A DNA stretch of 64,000 bases from contig CALHAR010000007.1 in the NCBI GenBank assembly GCA_937931645.1, positions 1 to 64,000 on the forward strand. Direction: 5' to 3'. The translations under genes were made by a program, and so were the position numbers. The stretch comes from an uncultured Alphaproteobacteria bacterium (lineage in GTDB: Bacteria; Pseudomonadota; Alphaproteobacteria; Micavibrionales; Micavibrionaceae). Below, in pieces: positions 1 through 9,920 of the stretch. The notes below the pieces were generated by a model. The model was not told the origin of the DNA. It searched no databases and worked only from the letters and a program-made list of their open reading frames with translations. Every line of letters begins with the position of its first letter. Position 1 is the stretch's first letter.

Positions 1-404
<404 letters not shown>

Positions 405-911
405 ATCCCTATCTCAAATCATCTTCATTGTTTTTGGTTGATGTCCATGTAAACACAGACATCAAGAAATTGAAGCGTCCTAAAACACTTCAACCAAATC
501 ATAAGATTTAAGAAGTGCAAGGACCTGCTTGCTTTTTTGTTTTGTTCATATCTGAATAAATTCAGATAATCCCATCACGTAACTATTGTAAGTTAGTATG
601 ATACATAGAACAAACAGGCCTTTAAATTTGCTTCTGTGATTTAAAGTAAACCTTAAATCCATCAGCTTTTTAAATGTGTTCAACATTACATGTTTAAAAC
701 GCTCAGACGGGTAAACCCGTTACGCGGCACTCCAAAACTAAGACCCCGAAAGGCCGTAGTCGGCTTGCCGACCTGAGGCACCATAAACAAGCAAGCCCTG
801 CTGTCTGTGTATCTCTTTTTTCTATTCACGATGTTCAAAAACCAATATTGCAATCCGGACAACAAAAACGGCCGTCCGGGCCGCAATAAATAATCAACGC
901 TTAATTGATGA
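405..911 (-). other. rrn leader region with hairpins
   Basis: About 500 nt between the likely rRNA promoter and the 16S 5' end, presumably transcribed as the rRNA precursor leader. Two perfect inverted repeats are visible: TTGATGTC/GACATCAA (438-445 and 458-465, 12-nt loop) just upstream of the 16S, and TATCTGAAT/ATTCAGATA (549-557 and 560-568). The first may be part of the processing stem, but the partner downstream of 16S is outside the window. An 83-codon frame at 686-937 is not accepted as a gene because it sits entirely inside this leader. Confidence 0.5.
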
Positions 912-916
912 GTCGG

Positions 917-945
917 AATATAGTCATTCCCTATCATTCAGTCAA
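917..945 (-). promoter_or_regulatory. rrn operon promoter (sigma-70 type)
   Basis: On the minus strand TTGACT (complement of 940-945) and TATATT (complement of 917-922) are separated by exactly 17 bp, a near-consensus sigma-70 promoter facing the 16S gene. No protein gene lies between it and the rRNA. Transcription would begin at about 910. The placement is inferred from the sequence match and position. Confidence 0.6.
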
Positions 946-1020
946 GCTTATTTCCAAATAAATCCAGAAATAATTTTATGTGATGAAACTTTAAAACTAG
1001 GCGTTTAAAAAGCACCTCAC

Positions 1021-1072
1021 ATAAAAAAGCGCGTCCCAATTTGTTAACAAGTTAACGACTTGGTCTGCGCTT
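1021..1072 (-). terminator. Rho-independent terminator, minus strand
   Basis: Read on the minus strand, AAGCGC (complement of 1067-1072) pairs with GCGCTT (complement of 1027-1032), with an inner CCAA/TTGG pairing and a loop holding two GTTAAC copies. The stem is followed by a T-run. It probably ends transcription of the DUF1489 gene, or a small unknown transcript, before the rRNA promoter. Confidence 0.6.
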
Positions 1073-1171
1073 GTGAAAGGGGTTATATAACTATTAGCTC
1101 CCTTGTGTAAACCCTTTTTTTTACTTTTTTTTTTAAAAACTTAAATAACAGCAGTTTTTGAGGGGTTACCT

Positions 1172-1606
1172 TTACAATAAACCGCTCTCTCGAAGCTGTT
1201 TTTCCAACTCTGGCTCAATTTCTTCTCGCTGATTGCCCCCCAAATAAAGACCACGATCCTTGGGAACTGCGCCTTCTTCAAAATACCGCCACCCCTGAAA
1301 AGGGCGCCTAGGGGTCGAGTAAGTCTGAATAATATCAGGATCAACAACAATCATACATTGCGTTCCTTTTTCAGCCGTTTCAACCATTTCAAAGCCGATA
1401 ACCTTCTGACGACATTGAATTTTATTTTTAATGACACGATAAATGGATCCACCATTTAGGATCTCATCCGCTCGTTTGGCCTTAAACCGTGTCCAAACAG
1501 GGTTGGCTGGAACGCCATTATAATCAAACACGCTATTACGCTGGATCTCCAGAAATTGATCCAGATCATCCACCCCGACGACAAGTTTTATCATGTGTAA
1601 AGCCAT
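1172..1606 (-). CDS. DUF1489 family protein
   Basis: A 144-residue cytoplasmic protein that I recognise as DUF1489, a family found mainly in alphaproteobacteria and of unknown function. Recognisable segments are the N-terminal HMIKLVVGVDDLDQF, the centre GGSIYRVIKNKIQCRQKVIG, and RRPFQGWRYFEE near residue 100. Length fits the family. It stands alone, between the rRNA promoter region and a divergently transcribed polysaccharide export gene. A terminator lies about 100 nt downstream. No function is claimed. Confidence 0.85.
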   Translation of the reverse strand: MALHMIKLVVGVDDLDQFLEIQRNSVFDYNGVPANPVWTRFKAKRADEILNGGSIYRVIKNKIQCRQKVIGFEMVETAEKGTQCMIVVDPDIIQTYSTPRRPFQGWRYFEEGAVPKDRGLYLGGNQREEIEPELEKQLRESGLL

Positions 1607-1743
1607 AAATAACCTTCTATCTTATTCTTAAAACTCATGCAACATTCCATAATGGTAAAAATTGCAAAACTTAACCTATTGATACCATTTAATGATTCAC
1701 AGCTGTTACATACGAATGTATACTCTGAGTTGCATTAACTTAA

Positions 1744-4161
1744 ATGATTCGATTTATGCGCCTTACTTTTTTGATTTTCAGCACCATCCTCTCCCTCCTT
1801 CCTTCATTAGCTCAAGCCAATGAAACAGGACTGATGATGCCTGACAGCGAAGTTTGGCAGAGCAATATAAACAATAGAAAAACTGACATCACGCCTAAAC
1901 GTATCTCTTTAAATGATTTAGAAAATATCATTGGGCCAACACCATCAACTAAAGCGCAAGAGCAATCTGCTATCGAAGTTTTATACTCATCCCGCATTAT
2001 CAACGAACTAGAGCAATATGGGTATGACCTCTTTCAGAACACTCCCACGAATCCAAAGGATAAGTTCTCTATCCCTGCTGGTGCTATCCAAGATAACTAC
2101 ATATTAAGTGCTGGCGACCAACTTAATATTATCATGCGCGGTCAAACTAATAGCAGGCAAGATTACGAAATTGACAATCAAGGCTTGTTAGTCATTGAAA
2201 ACCTTGCCCCTATCACCGCCGCAGGGCGCAGTTTAAAGTCTGTTAAAGAGGATTTAAACACAGCCATCATCGCCCTTCACAACTCTCAAATATTTGTTTC
2301 TCTTTCAAGTATCCGTCAAATTGGCGTTGTTGTTGTGGGGCATGTTCATAAACCAGGGCGTCAAAATCTAACGTCATTTAATACAGTTCTAGATGCCCTG
2401 ACTGAATCAGGTGGTGTACAAAAAACAGGATCGCTTCGCCAGATAAAATTAGTTCGCAAAGGTAAGAGTTATATCATTGACCTCTACCAACTCCTTATGG
2501 CGAGCGTTACAGGTGCAGATAAGCTTCTACAAGATGGCGACCGCCTCATTGTTCCACCGATTGGCCCCACAGTCGCCATATCAGGTGGTGTTAAACGCCC
2601 CGCCATTTATGAAGTTCGCAAGGGTGAGAAAATAAGTACACATCAAGCCCTTAGTCTCGCAGGCGGTGTTTTAACCCCTGGAGAGAACCGTTATATGAAA
2701 CTGGAATACACAACCAATGGCGAAGAGACTGTGCAAGAAATCTCTACCCTCGCAACACGTATCTTTGGCGATGGTGCAATTTTAATGGTGGCTCAAAGCG
2801 AACAAAAACGTAGTAGCTCGATCACATTATCTGGCTCCACACGCCAACCAGGCACGCATGATTTAAAAAAGTCAAAAACACTTTCTGGTCTTATAAAAAG
2901 CAAGAAAATATTAGGAAAAAATATTTACCCTCTTATCGGCGTTATAGAACGTTACGATACGGAAGAGTTAACACAATCACTTATTCCCTTCTCTCCCCAA
3001 CAAGTTTTAAAGAAAAAATTTGATCAAAAATTATTAGAAGATGATGCGGTTCGTTTATTTTCAATCGAACAAATCAGGCACTTAGACACCAGCAACACAC
3101 TACTACATAAAGTTTCTGCAAAAACTGATGTGATTGATGATCCCGTTCTTGCTTCTTTCTTAAAAGAGCGTAGTATCTTTGTGCGCGGCGCTGTCAGACA
3201 AGCAGGGGCATATCCCGTCACAGAAGGAACTAATCTCAAAAACATCTTATCCGTTGCAGGCGGTATTGCTTTAGAAGGAAATACAGAAAGCATTGAGCTT
3301 GCCTCACGTAACAATGGTCGCCGTATCGTCAATATATCAACCGAAGACCCTAAAGATATCATTTTAGAGGCCGGTGATACAGTTCGCGTTAATCAAAAGT
3401 TCCACAAAATTGCCACCAAAACCATTTCAATTTCTGGAGAAGTAAATCATCCAGGGAATTATGATTTAATGCCAGGCGATACTTTACTTGATTTAGTCAA
3501 TCGTGCTGGTGGCCTTACCGATCAAGCCTACCCTGATGGCGCTATCTTCAGTCGCGCTAATGAACGTAAGCGCGAAGAAATGCGTTACAAAGCACAAGCG
3601 CAAGACTTAGAACTTAAACTTGCCGCAAGTCTACAACAGCTCAGCGATGATAAAAAACCTGACATTGCGCAGGTCAATGCAACACAAAGCTTAATCACAC
3701 AATTAAAAGAAGCAGACGCTGTCGGACGTATCACGGTTGAGGCAGACCCCGCGACCTTAAGCGCAAACCCGGATCAAAATATCCTTCTTGAAAAAGGCGA
3801 CCGTATCTTCATTCCTAAACGCCCGCTTACTGTTCGGGTCGCTGGTGAAGTCCTCTCTCCAGCCGCATTACAGTTCAGGACCAATAAAGATCCGCGTGAA
3901 TATGTACGCGAAGCAGGCGGCACAACTCACTTTGCCGACAAAGATCGAACGTTCGTTATTTATCCTGATGGTAGCGCACAGCCCCTCAATGTCGGTAACT
4001 GGAGTCATAACGTGGCAATGATACCACCTGGCTCGACTATTATAGTACCGCGAGACCCTAAACCATTTGATTTCCTTGATGCCGCAGGCCGCGTCAGTCA
4101 AATGATTGCCAATCTTGCTATTTCTGGTCTTTACATTGAAGCCATCGGCGATAACAATTAG
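1744..4161 (+). CDS. Polysaccharide export protein with multiple SLBB domains (Wza/OPX family)
   Basis: An 805-residue secreted protein with a clear signal peptide (hydrophobic stretch at residues 6-24, likely cleavage after AQA). A polysaccharide biosynthesis/export domain lies at about residues 115-190 (YILSAGDQLNIIMRGQ). Several SLBB-type modules follow, visible as repeated 'GxVxxPGxY' and 'LxxAGG' patterns (e.g. VVVGHVHKPGRQNL, ISGEVNHPGNYDL, VAGEVLSPAAL). Family members form the outer-membrane/periplasmic channel for capsule or exopolysaccharide. It is about twice the length of E. coli Wza and has no lipobox cysteine, so it resembles the long multi-SLBB type. A glycosyltransferase gene follows 2 nt downstream, so the two are probably cotranscribed. 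Confidence 0.85.
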   Translation: MIRFMRLTFLIFSTILSLLPSLAQANETGLMMPDSEVWQSNINNRKTDITPKRISLNDLENIIGPTPSTKAQEQSAIEVLYSSRIINELEQYGYDLFQNTPTNPKDKFSIPAGAIQDNYILSAGDQLNIIMRGQTNSRQDYEIDNQGLLVIENLAPITAAGRSLKSVKEDLNTAIIALHNSQIFVSLSSIRQIGVVVVGHVHKPGRQNLTSFNTVLDALTESGGVQKTGSLRQIKLVRKGKSYIIDLYQLLMASVTGADKLLQDGDRLIVPPIGPTVAISGGVKRPAIYEVRKGEKISTHQALSLAGGVLTPGENRYMKLEYTTNGEETVQEISTLATRIFGDGAILMVAQSEQKRSSSITLSGSTRQPGTHDLKKSKTLSGLIKSKKILGKNIYPLIGVIERYDTEELTQSLIPFSPQQVLKKKFDQKLLEDDAVRLFSIEQIRHLDTSNTLLHKVSAKTDVIDDPVLASFLKERSIFVRGAVRQAGAYPVTEGTNLKNILSVAGGIALEGNTESIELASRNNGRRIVNISTEDPKDIILEAGDTVRVNQKFHKIATKTISISGEVNHPGNYDLMPGDTLLDLVNRAGGLTDQAYPDGAIFSRANERKREEMRYKAQAQDLELKLAASLQQLSDDKKPDIAQVNATQSLITQLKEADAVGRITVEADPATLSANPDQNILLEKGDRIFIPKRPLTVRVAGEVLSPAALQFRTNKDPREYVREAGGTTHFADKDRTFVIYPDGSAQPLNVGNWSHNVAMIPPGSTIIVPRDPKPFDFLDAAGRVSQMIANLAISGLYIEAIGDNN

Positions 4162-4163
4162 GA

Positions 4164-4913
4164 ATGTCGAACAATCCCCTCTTGAGCCTTATTACCGTCA
4201 CACTCAATAATTTAAATGGCCTAGAAAAAACATCCCAAAGCATCACACCACAAACTTGTAAGAATTATGAATGGATTATCATTGATGGTGGCTCCACAGA
4301 CGGCACCAAAGCCTTCCTAGATACAACGAACAGTAATTGGACCAGCGAAACCGATAACGGCATCTATGACGCCATGAACAAGGGTATTAAGCGCGCCAAC
4401 GGTCAATATATCCTCTTCCTCAATGCTGGAGATGCCCTAGAAAACAAAAATACACTCTATGAAATTCACGAACGCATAAAAGACCAACCTTATGACTTTC
4501 TCTATGGCGATTCTGTTGAAAGAAAAGACGCTAATTTATTCTTTAAGCGCAGCAGGCCTCATTTTAAAATAACTGAAGGCATGTTCACCCACCACCAAGC
4601 AATGCTTTATAGGGCTAAGTTATTAAAAAATATAAAATATGACCTTCGTTATAAGCTTGCCGCAGATTATGATTTAACATGGCGCGCCGTTAAAGAAGCC
4701 AAGAACCTTCTATACCTCCCCTTCCCCATATGTATCTTTGAATCAGGCGGCGTATCGCAACGTAATGTCTTTATTGGGCGGTTGGAGCAATTTAAAATTC
4801 GTAAATCGTATGCCGTATCATTTTTGAAAAACAGTTATATTTTTTTGGTGCAAACACTTTCATATGCGCTAAGGCGTGCTTTCCCTAAAATTTATTGGTT
4901 TTTAAAGAGATAA
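4164..4913 (+). CDS. Family 2 glycosyltransferase (WcaA-like)
   Basis: A 249-residue GT-A fold glycosyltransferase. The N-terminus LLSLITVTLNNLNGL is the nucleotide-binding strand, IIIDGGSTDGT (about 38-48) is the usual GT2 motif, and ETDNGIYDAMNKGI with FLNAGD supplies the metal-binding DxD-like region. It probably adds a sugar to a lipid-linked surface polysaccharide unit at the inner membrane. The sugar donor cannot be told. It starts 2 nt after the export gene and converges with the next gene, 11 nt away. Confidence 0.85.
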   Translation: MSNNPLLSLITVTLNNLNGLEKTSQSITPQTCKNYEWIIIDGGSTDGTKAFLDTTNSNWTSETDNGIYDAMNKGIKRANGQYILFLNAGDALENKNTLYEIHERIKDQPYDFLYGDSVERKDANLFFKRSRPHFKITEGMFTHHQAMLYRAKLLKNIKYDLRYKLAADYDLTWRAVKEAKNLLYLPFPICIFESGGVSQRNVFIGRLEQFKIRKSYAVSFLKNSYIFLVQTLSYALRRAFPKIYWFLKR

Positions 4914-4924
4914 AATTAAAAGCA

Positions 4925-5749
4925 TCATTCTCGTAAACGAAAAGACGCAACCATCTTGTAATAATCCCGCCGCGACAAAGCAAACTCCAAGCCTGCCTTA
5001 CCATCTAAAAATCCGCGTTTATAAATGTAACTATGAAGAAACGAAAAGGCTCCACGACACCATATCTTTCTAAAGATACACTTTAAACTTTCACGGTAAA
5101 ACTTGTTTTCTTTTGGGTAAAGCTTACCCGCAATCATACCTGCCTCCCACTTAGCATAGCGTTTATGACGCGCTTCCCATCCTGCCTTATCTTCATACGC
5201 AAAATGCTTCAAAGGGTAGCATAGCTGCCCTATTTCTTCACCCTGGCACGCCGCTTTCAAAATAGGTTGATAATGCCCCTCTATCTCCCCCATGCAAAAT
5301 GCACCTAAATCATTCACTACAGGAAATTCAAACTTATGACGATCAAACAAAACAAGTTTATTATTTCTCAATCCATAATGAAGTGTTTTACCTTCCCACT
5401 GATATTGCCCTTGAACGAAATAACCTGCTTTTTTAAAATTCAGGTTTTTTATTTCTTCTATTAATTGTGGCGTAACCTCTTCATCTCCATCAACAAAGAA
5501 AATCATATCATGCTTAGTTTTTATATGATCCAAACAATATTGACGTTTTTTTGGGTACTTCCCATTCCAAACAAACTGTTCAACACGCGCACCGCAATCT
5601 AAAGAAATTTGAACGGTTTCATCGTGGCTACCGGAATCAATAACAATAATTTCATCAAAGTCTTTCAAGGCGTTCAAACAACGTTGAATATTTGCGGCTT
5701 CATTTAACGTGGTGACAAGGACACTAACCTTAAGCAAAACCATCCTCAT
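4925..5749 (-). CDS. Family 2 glycosyltransferase (LPS-core WaaE/KdtX-like)
   Basis: A 274-residue GT2 enzyme. It shows VSVLVTTLNEAANIQRCL at the N-terminus, EIIVIDSGSHDET (about 34-46) and the acceptor/metal motif FFVDGDEEVT. The pattern 'KYPKKRQYCLDH' next to the DGDE motif is typical of the WaaE/KdtX group that decorates LPS core or exopolysaccharide. It is last in a minus-strand run (Wzz-like, GT4, ligase), and its start overlaps the end of the Wzz-like gene by 20 nt, which implies translational coupling. Confidence 0.83.
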   Translation of the reverse strand: MRMVLLKVSVLVTTLNEAANIQRCLNALKDFDEIIVIDSGSHDETVQISLDCGARVEQFVWNGKYPKKRQYCLDHIKTKHDMIFFVDGDEEVTPQLIEEIKNLNFKKAGYFVQGQYQWEGKTLHYGLRNNKLVLFDRHKFEFPVVNDLGAFCMGEIEGHYQPILKAACQGEEIGQLCYPLKHFAYEDKAGWEARHKRYAKWEAGMIAGKLYPKENKFYRESLKCIFRKIWCRGAFSFLHSYIYKRGFLDGKAGLEFALSRRDYYKMVASFRLRE

Positions 5750-6554
5750 CTTTACGAGACATTGACCACGTCAAAAACCCAAAGAAAGTCCCTATAGCGC
5801 ACGCTATAAAAAAGCTGAGAGCTTTGTTGGGCCATACAGGTTTCGGGCTTGCGCTTGCGGGTTCTACAACAATCGCGGCATAGGCCTCGTCTAAATTAGC
5901 CAACATCTTAATATGTTCTTGCTGCATCAAAAGGTTCGTAATTCCCTTACGGTGATCGGGGTTAACTGTCTTAGATAAAGAATTCTCTAAATATTCAATA
6001 CGACTTTGTGATTGCTGACGACGATCACGCCTAATCATTTGGTCTGCAACCAGATGAATTTTACGAAGTAATGCCACTGCAAATTCAGGATCAGAATGAT
6101 GATAAGTAATTTTTCGTAAGGGTGTTGCCCCCAGTGGGTCAACACGTAATTTTTTTGTCAAATAAACCGCTAACTCTTCTTGCGTTTTTATATTACCTTT
6201 CAATGTTTTATTAATACCGCTTAAAACATTCTTATCTTTCATTAAAATGCGCGATGCTGAAGAACCGCGCAATGTATGAATAAAACGATAGAAATCTGTC
6301 GAAGCACCCTCTTGATCTTTAGGGCGCCAAAATGGCAAAGCCGCGATACGATCATACTGAACTTGCGATGCATAATCCCCCAAGGCATACCCATCCGCAG
6401 GAGCAACAATCATCGTCGCTCTATATTTAGGCGTGGTTACACTCACAAAGACATAAGCGACAATAGAACATAAAACAACAGCAACCAAAATATAGAACTT
6501 TGCTTGCCAAATATTACCTAACAACTCTTTTAAACTGATCTCTCGTTCATTCAT
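5730..6554 (-). CDS. Wzz-type chain length determinant protein
   Basis: A 274-residue inner-membrane protein with the Wzz layout: a short cytoplasmic start (EISLKELLGNIWQAKFYILV), a first membrane segment at about 16-36, a periplasmic domain with coiled-coil character at about 180-225, a proline-rich PASASPKPVWPNK before the second membrane segment (about 247-267), and a short basic tail. Such proteins set the polymer length of O-antigen or exopolysaccharide made by the Wzy pathway. No tyrosine-kinase domain is fused. Its start overlaps the end of the upstream GT4 gene by 4 nt. Confidence 0.85.
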   Translation of the reverse strand: MNEREISLKELLGNIWQAKFYILVAVVLCSIVAYVFVSVTTPKYRATMIVAPADGYALGDYASQVQYDRIAALPFWRPKDQEGASTDFYRFIHTLRGSSASRILMKDKNVLSGINKTLKGNIKTQEELAVYLTKKLRVDPLGATPLRKITYHHSDPEFAVALLRKIHLVADQMIRRDRRQQSQSRIEYLENSLSKTVNPDHRKGITNLLMQQEHIKMLANLDEAYAAIVVEPASASPKPVWPNKALSFFIACAIGTFFGFLTWSMSRKDEDGFA

Positions 6555-7768
6555 GCCTCACGCACCCTCTCTAATAAATCAACCCAACTTTGTAAGGATT
6601 TACTTGGGTGGTACGCTTGCGCCGCTTGTAAAGCAGCCTCTTGCGCCGCAAACCATAAATCTCCATCATGACGATATTGATAAATAGCATCCGCTAACGC
6701 TTTGCCATCTTTTGACGGCACAATAACGCCACACTTATATTCTTGAATGATACTGGATATCTCACAATCCACAGGTCCCGCAAAAACAGTCGGACGCCCA
6801 ACCGTTAATCCTGAATAAAATTTACAAGGCACCAACATACCTTGCGCTTCCTCTCGCATCGTCACAAGATGCAAGTCACCGCTTTCCATGACCTGCTTTA
6901 ACTTTTCTATCGGTTGAAACGGAATAAACCTGATATTCTCCAATTCACGCTTTACTCTCTCCTTTGCCAAGACAGAATGGGCATGCTGGTCGCCGACAAA
7001 AACAAATTCAATCTCCTTATGTTCAGATAAAATTTTAGCGGCATCAATAACACTACGCATAGGGTGCGCACGCCCTATTGTCCCCGCATATAAAACCCTA
7101 AACTTAGGTGAATCATCACGAAACATTTCTTCTGGTTTTTTAGAAACCGCATGAATTTTATCTGGTAATTTAATATAATTTCCACGGCTTGATGGCGCAA
7201 TAACTTCAAAATCTGCCCAATTAGGAATAACGCTTATTTTATTAAGCTTAACTTCCTTTTCTCTCAACCTGTTTTTCATGCAATGGCCAATAGATACAAC
7301 ATGATCACATTTCCCTAAACTCCTTATCGAAATTTTATTAAGAATATTCTTAGCAAGACCAGACGTTTTAACCTTAAAAGGTACTAACAAATCAGGATAT
7401 AAATCCTGACACCAATGGACATGCTTGGATTTCTTAACCAAAGACACAAACCGCCCCACTGCGACCAGCATCGGCGGGTCTGTCATAGTTAGAACAACAT
7501 CATAGTTAGGAAGCTTAAGCGCGCCTATTAATAGACGTAACCATAGCCAGCCATAACCAAACATAGTTTTAGGCTGTACTTTACTTTGAATGACCTTGTG
7601 GTCTATCGTTTCTGGGGGTTGCTCTTCCTTACGGTCAGATACACTCAAAACCGTTACCCGCCAGCCATTTTCCTGCAAGGCACGCGCTAAATCTTGCAAC
7701 ATGCGTCCCGTCGCCCCTCGCATCGGAGGATAAACACGGTTTATTAGCAGAATAGATGGTTTACTCAT
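6551..7768 (-). CDS. Family 4 glycosyltransferase
   Basis: A 405-residue GT-B fold enzyme. The N-terminal half has the acceptor-side signature PPMRGATGRMLQDLARAL. The C-terminal half has the nucleotide-sugar-binding part: FRVLYAGTIGRAH, IEFVFVGD, and a PCKFYSGLTVGRPTVFAG segment in place of the usual EX7E region. It resembles WcaI-like transferases acting on surface polysaccharide precursors. The donor sugar is unknown. It overlaps the flanking genes by 4 nt at each end, so the run is a tight operon. Confidence 0.85.
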   Translation of the reverse strand: MSKPSILLINRVYPPMRGATGRMLQDLARALQENGWRVTVLSVSDRKEEQPPETIDHKVIQSKVQPKTMFGYGWLWLRLLIGALKLPNYDVVLTMTDPPMLVAVGRFVSLVKKSKHVHWCQDLYPDLLVPFKVKTSGLAKNILNKISIRSLGKCDHVVSIGHCMKNRLREKEVKLNKISVIPNWADFEVIAPSSRGNYIKLPDKIHAVSKKPEEMFRDDSPKFRVLYAGTIGRAHPMRSVIDAAKILSEHKEIEFVFVGDQHAHSVLAKERVKRELENIRFIPFQPIEKLKQVMESGDLHLVTMREEAQGMLVPCKFYSGLTVGRPTVFAGPVDCEISSIIQEYKCGVIVPSKDGKALADAIYQYRHDGDLWFAAQEAALQAAQAYHPSKSLQSWVDLLERVREA

Positions 7769-9003
7769 ATCTTATTAATATAATCCCTACGTTGACTTCT
7801 CACTTGTGCATCTACAGCTAAAATTAACGTTAGTACAATCCCATAATCCAGTGACTTATAAGACGCATAAAGTAATATAGGTATAATAAATGGCCATATC
7901 AAAGCGTTCCCCTTAAGGGGTTCAATAAAGACTAGTCGTACCGCTTTTTCAAATATAAAAAACAAATAAATTAACGTTAACCCAAGCCCAACCAAACCAG
8001 TCTTCAATAACATGTAAGTAAGAAGGCTATGCGTATAGCTGACATTAAGTCCACCAACGGCTGGCGAAGTAAAGTGCGCCCCCCACCCATGACCTAAAAG
8101 CAACGAAAGCGGACTTTCAAGCGCCATCTGCCAAACGGCCTGCCATTCTTGATAACGCATATTTAAACCAACTTGGGATGTTTTAACTGATACAGACTCA
8201 ATTATGTCCATTAACTGAGGTGAAAATATTACCCCAATACCTGCCACAATAACTGCGGGCCACAGCATTTGAATAGGCGATTTAATAACCCCCAAACCAA
8301 ATATACTCAAAACAACCAATCCTATCGCTAAAAATGACGCACGTTGAAAATCTATATACATCGCGGCCATTGGTAGAATAGAAATAAGAATTGCCCCCAC
8401 AATAACAAGAAAATTTTTAAGGTTTAATATTTTTTTTAGGCGACAAAGCACAAAGCTCACAAAATATAAAGTACTGAACAAAACAAGCGGAGAGTTTGCA
8501 AGATAAAGCAGTTCTTCCCGTTTACTCAAAAAAGAAAAATCTAAAAACAAAACGCGGATTGCAAAAAATAATCCAACAAATAAAACACACCCTAAAAATA
8601 TAGAATACCTTTTTTCATGCTTTAAGATAAAAGGTAATACAAATAATGGTAAGCATAAAAATACAAACCCAACAAGATCTCTAACAATGATTGGGGCCGC
8701 ACCATTATGATAGATCGCCATAACAACAGGAATAGACACACCATAGAAAAATAAAGCTAATAAAGCTAATTCCCATTTAGATTTTTTAGCTATTAAAGAA
8801 AAATTTAAAAGTGATTGATACCCACTCCCACCACCCAGAACCATTAAGAATAACACTAAAATAAAAGCTTCTACACCGCTGGGATTATCTGGTGTTGGGG
8901 AACTTAGCCCGCCATACACGGCAAGCGCGCTAACAAAAAAGAGCAATCGGTAATCCTTGAATATATATTGCCCATATTTAGCTAGTGGCACGGTAAACCT
9001 CAT
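7765..9003 (-). CDS. O-antigen ligase / Wzy-like polymerase
   Basis: A polytopic membrane protein of about 412 residues with roughly ten hydrophobic segments. The conserved periplasmic loop of the Wzy_C/WaaL family is visible as LGHGWGAHF followed by YTHSLLTYMLLKTGLVGL. Members either polymerise O-units or ligate polymer to lipid A-core; sequence alone does not decide. The ATG at 9003 is preferred to the TTG at 9021, and the reading frame overlaps the end of the TauE-like gene by 26 nt. Together with the Wzz-like protein and glycosyltransferases it points to a Wzy-dependent polysaccharide. Confidence 0.8.
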   Translation of the reverse strand: MRFTVPLAKYGQYIFKDYRLLFFVSALAVYGGLSSPTPDNPSGVEAFILVLFLMVLGGGSGYQSLLNFSLIAKKSKWELALLALFFYGVSIPVVMAIYHNGAAPIIVRDLVGFVFLCLPLFVLPFILKHEKRYSIFLGCVLFVGLFFAIRVLFLDFSFLSKREELLYLANSPLVLFSTLYFVSFVLCRLKKILNLKNFLVIVGAILISILPMAAMYIDFQRASFLAIGLVVLSIFGLGVIKSPIQMLWPAVIVAGIGVIFSPQLMDIIESVSVKTSQVGLNMRYQEWQAVWQMALESPLSLLLGHGWGAHFTSPAVGGLNVSYTHSLLTYMLLKTGLVGLGLTLIYLFFIFEKAVRLVFIEPLKGNALIWPFIIPILLYASYKSLDYGIVLTLILAVDAQVRSQRRDYINKI

Positions 9004-9817
9004 AGAGCATACGCAAAGCAATAATAATCATGAAAACACTAAAAACACTACGTAATTTTTCAATGGATAACTTATGTGCCACCGCGACACCATAGGGAGC
9101 CACAAACACTGTGACAGGTACGATGATCGCTAACGCCATTACATTAATATAACCAAAACTCAAGGGCGGCAACGCCTCATCACTAAGCAACCCGATAACC
9201 ACAAAACCAATCACACCAGGGACAGCAACAAACAACCCCAGCGCCGAAGATGTTCCTACAGCACGGTGAATCGGTACATTATTCATTGTCAAATAAGGCA
9301 CATTCAACGCTGCACCACCAATCCCCATTAAGGTACAAACACTACCTATTAATGCACCTGCCATGGCAGGAATAGGTTGGGCTGGCATATCTTCATAGAA
9401 TCTTATTTTTTCTGGGTTTAGCCGCATCATGATGGCTAAAATAACCAACGTAAGCGCGAAAAACACTTGCAACCATAGTCCCGATACTTGAGAGGCAATT
9501 ATAGTGCCTATCATAACTCCCATCAACATGCCCACGCCGACAGCTTTAACCAGATCAAATCTGACACTACCACGTTTATAATGCGCCCGTGCCGATGAAA
9601 GTCCTGTACCAATAATGGTTGCTAAAGACGTACCCACAGCAACATGCATATTTGTCGCGCTGTCATATCCCAGTGTTGTGAAAACAAAATATAGTCCAGG
9701 AACAATAACAAGACCACCACCAATACCCAGTAACCCTGCTAAAAAACCAGCTATCCCGGCTAATCCAAGCATTAAAATAAGAAGGTAAACCCATTGCGTA
9801 TCTATAAGAAATTCCAT
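8978..9817 (-). CDS. Sulfite exporter TauE/SafE family permease
   Basis: A 279-residue membrane protein with two related halves, each starting with a glycine-rich motif typical of the family: GFLAGLLGIGGGLVIVPGLYF (about 24-44, membrane segment) and GALIGSVCTLMGIGGAALNVPYL (about 155-177). Family members export small anions such as sulfite or sulfoacetate; the substrate here is unknown. It is at the head of the minus-strand polysaccharide run and overlaps the next gene, but its role is probably unrelated to polysaccharide. Confidence 0.85.
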   Translation of the reverse strand: MEFLIDTQWVYLLILMLGLAGIAGFLAGLLGIGGGLVIVPGLYFVFTTLGYDSATNMHVAVGTSLATIIGTGLSSARAHYKRGSVRFDLVKAVGVGMLMGVMIGTIIASQVSGLWLQVFFALTLVILAIMMRLNPEKIRFYEDMPAQPIPAMAGALIGSVCTLMGIGGAALNVPYLTMNNVPIHRAVGTSSALGLFVAVPGVIGFVVIGLLSDEALPPLSFGYINVMALAIIVPVTVFVAPYGVAVAHKLSIEKLRSVFSVFMIIIALRMLYEVYRATS

Positions 9818-9920
9818 TGGAAGAGCTTACCCTCTACGGAAGAAAATACAAAGATGAAGTACAGTTATTCCCCATAAATAATGAAACTATATTTTTGAAA
9901 AAGATAGGGTATAAAGGAAG

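Noticed and set aside
549..568. TATCTGAAT/ATTCAGATA palindrome as a stand-alone binding site
   Set aside because: Within the rrn leader; most simply an RNA hairpin.
686..937. 83-codon frame on the minus strand, upstream of 16S
   Set aside because: Lies entirely within the rrn leader just after its promoter; no Shine-Dalgarno and no recognised protein.
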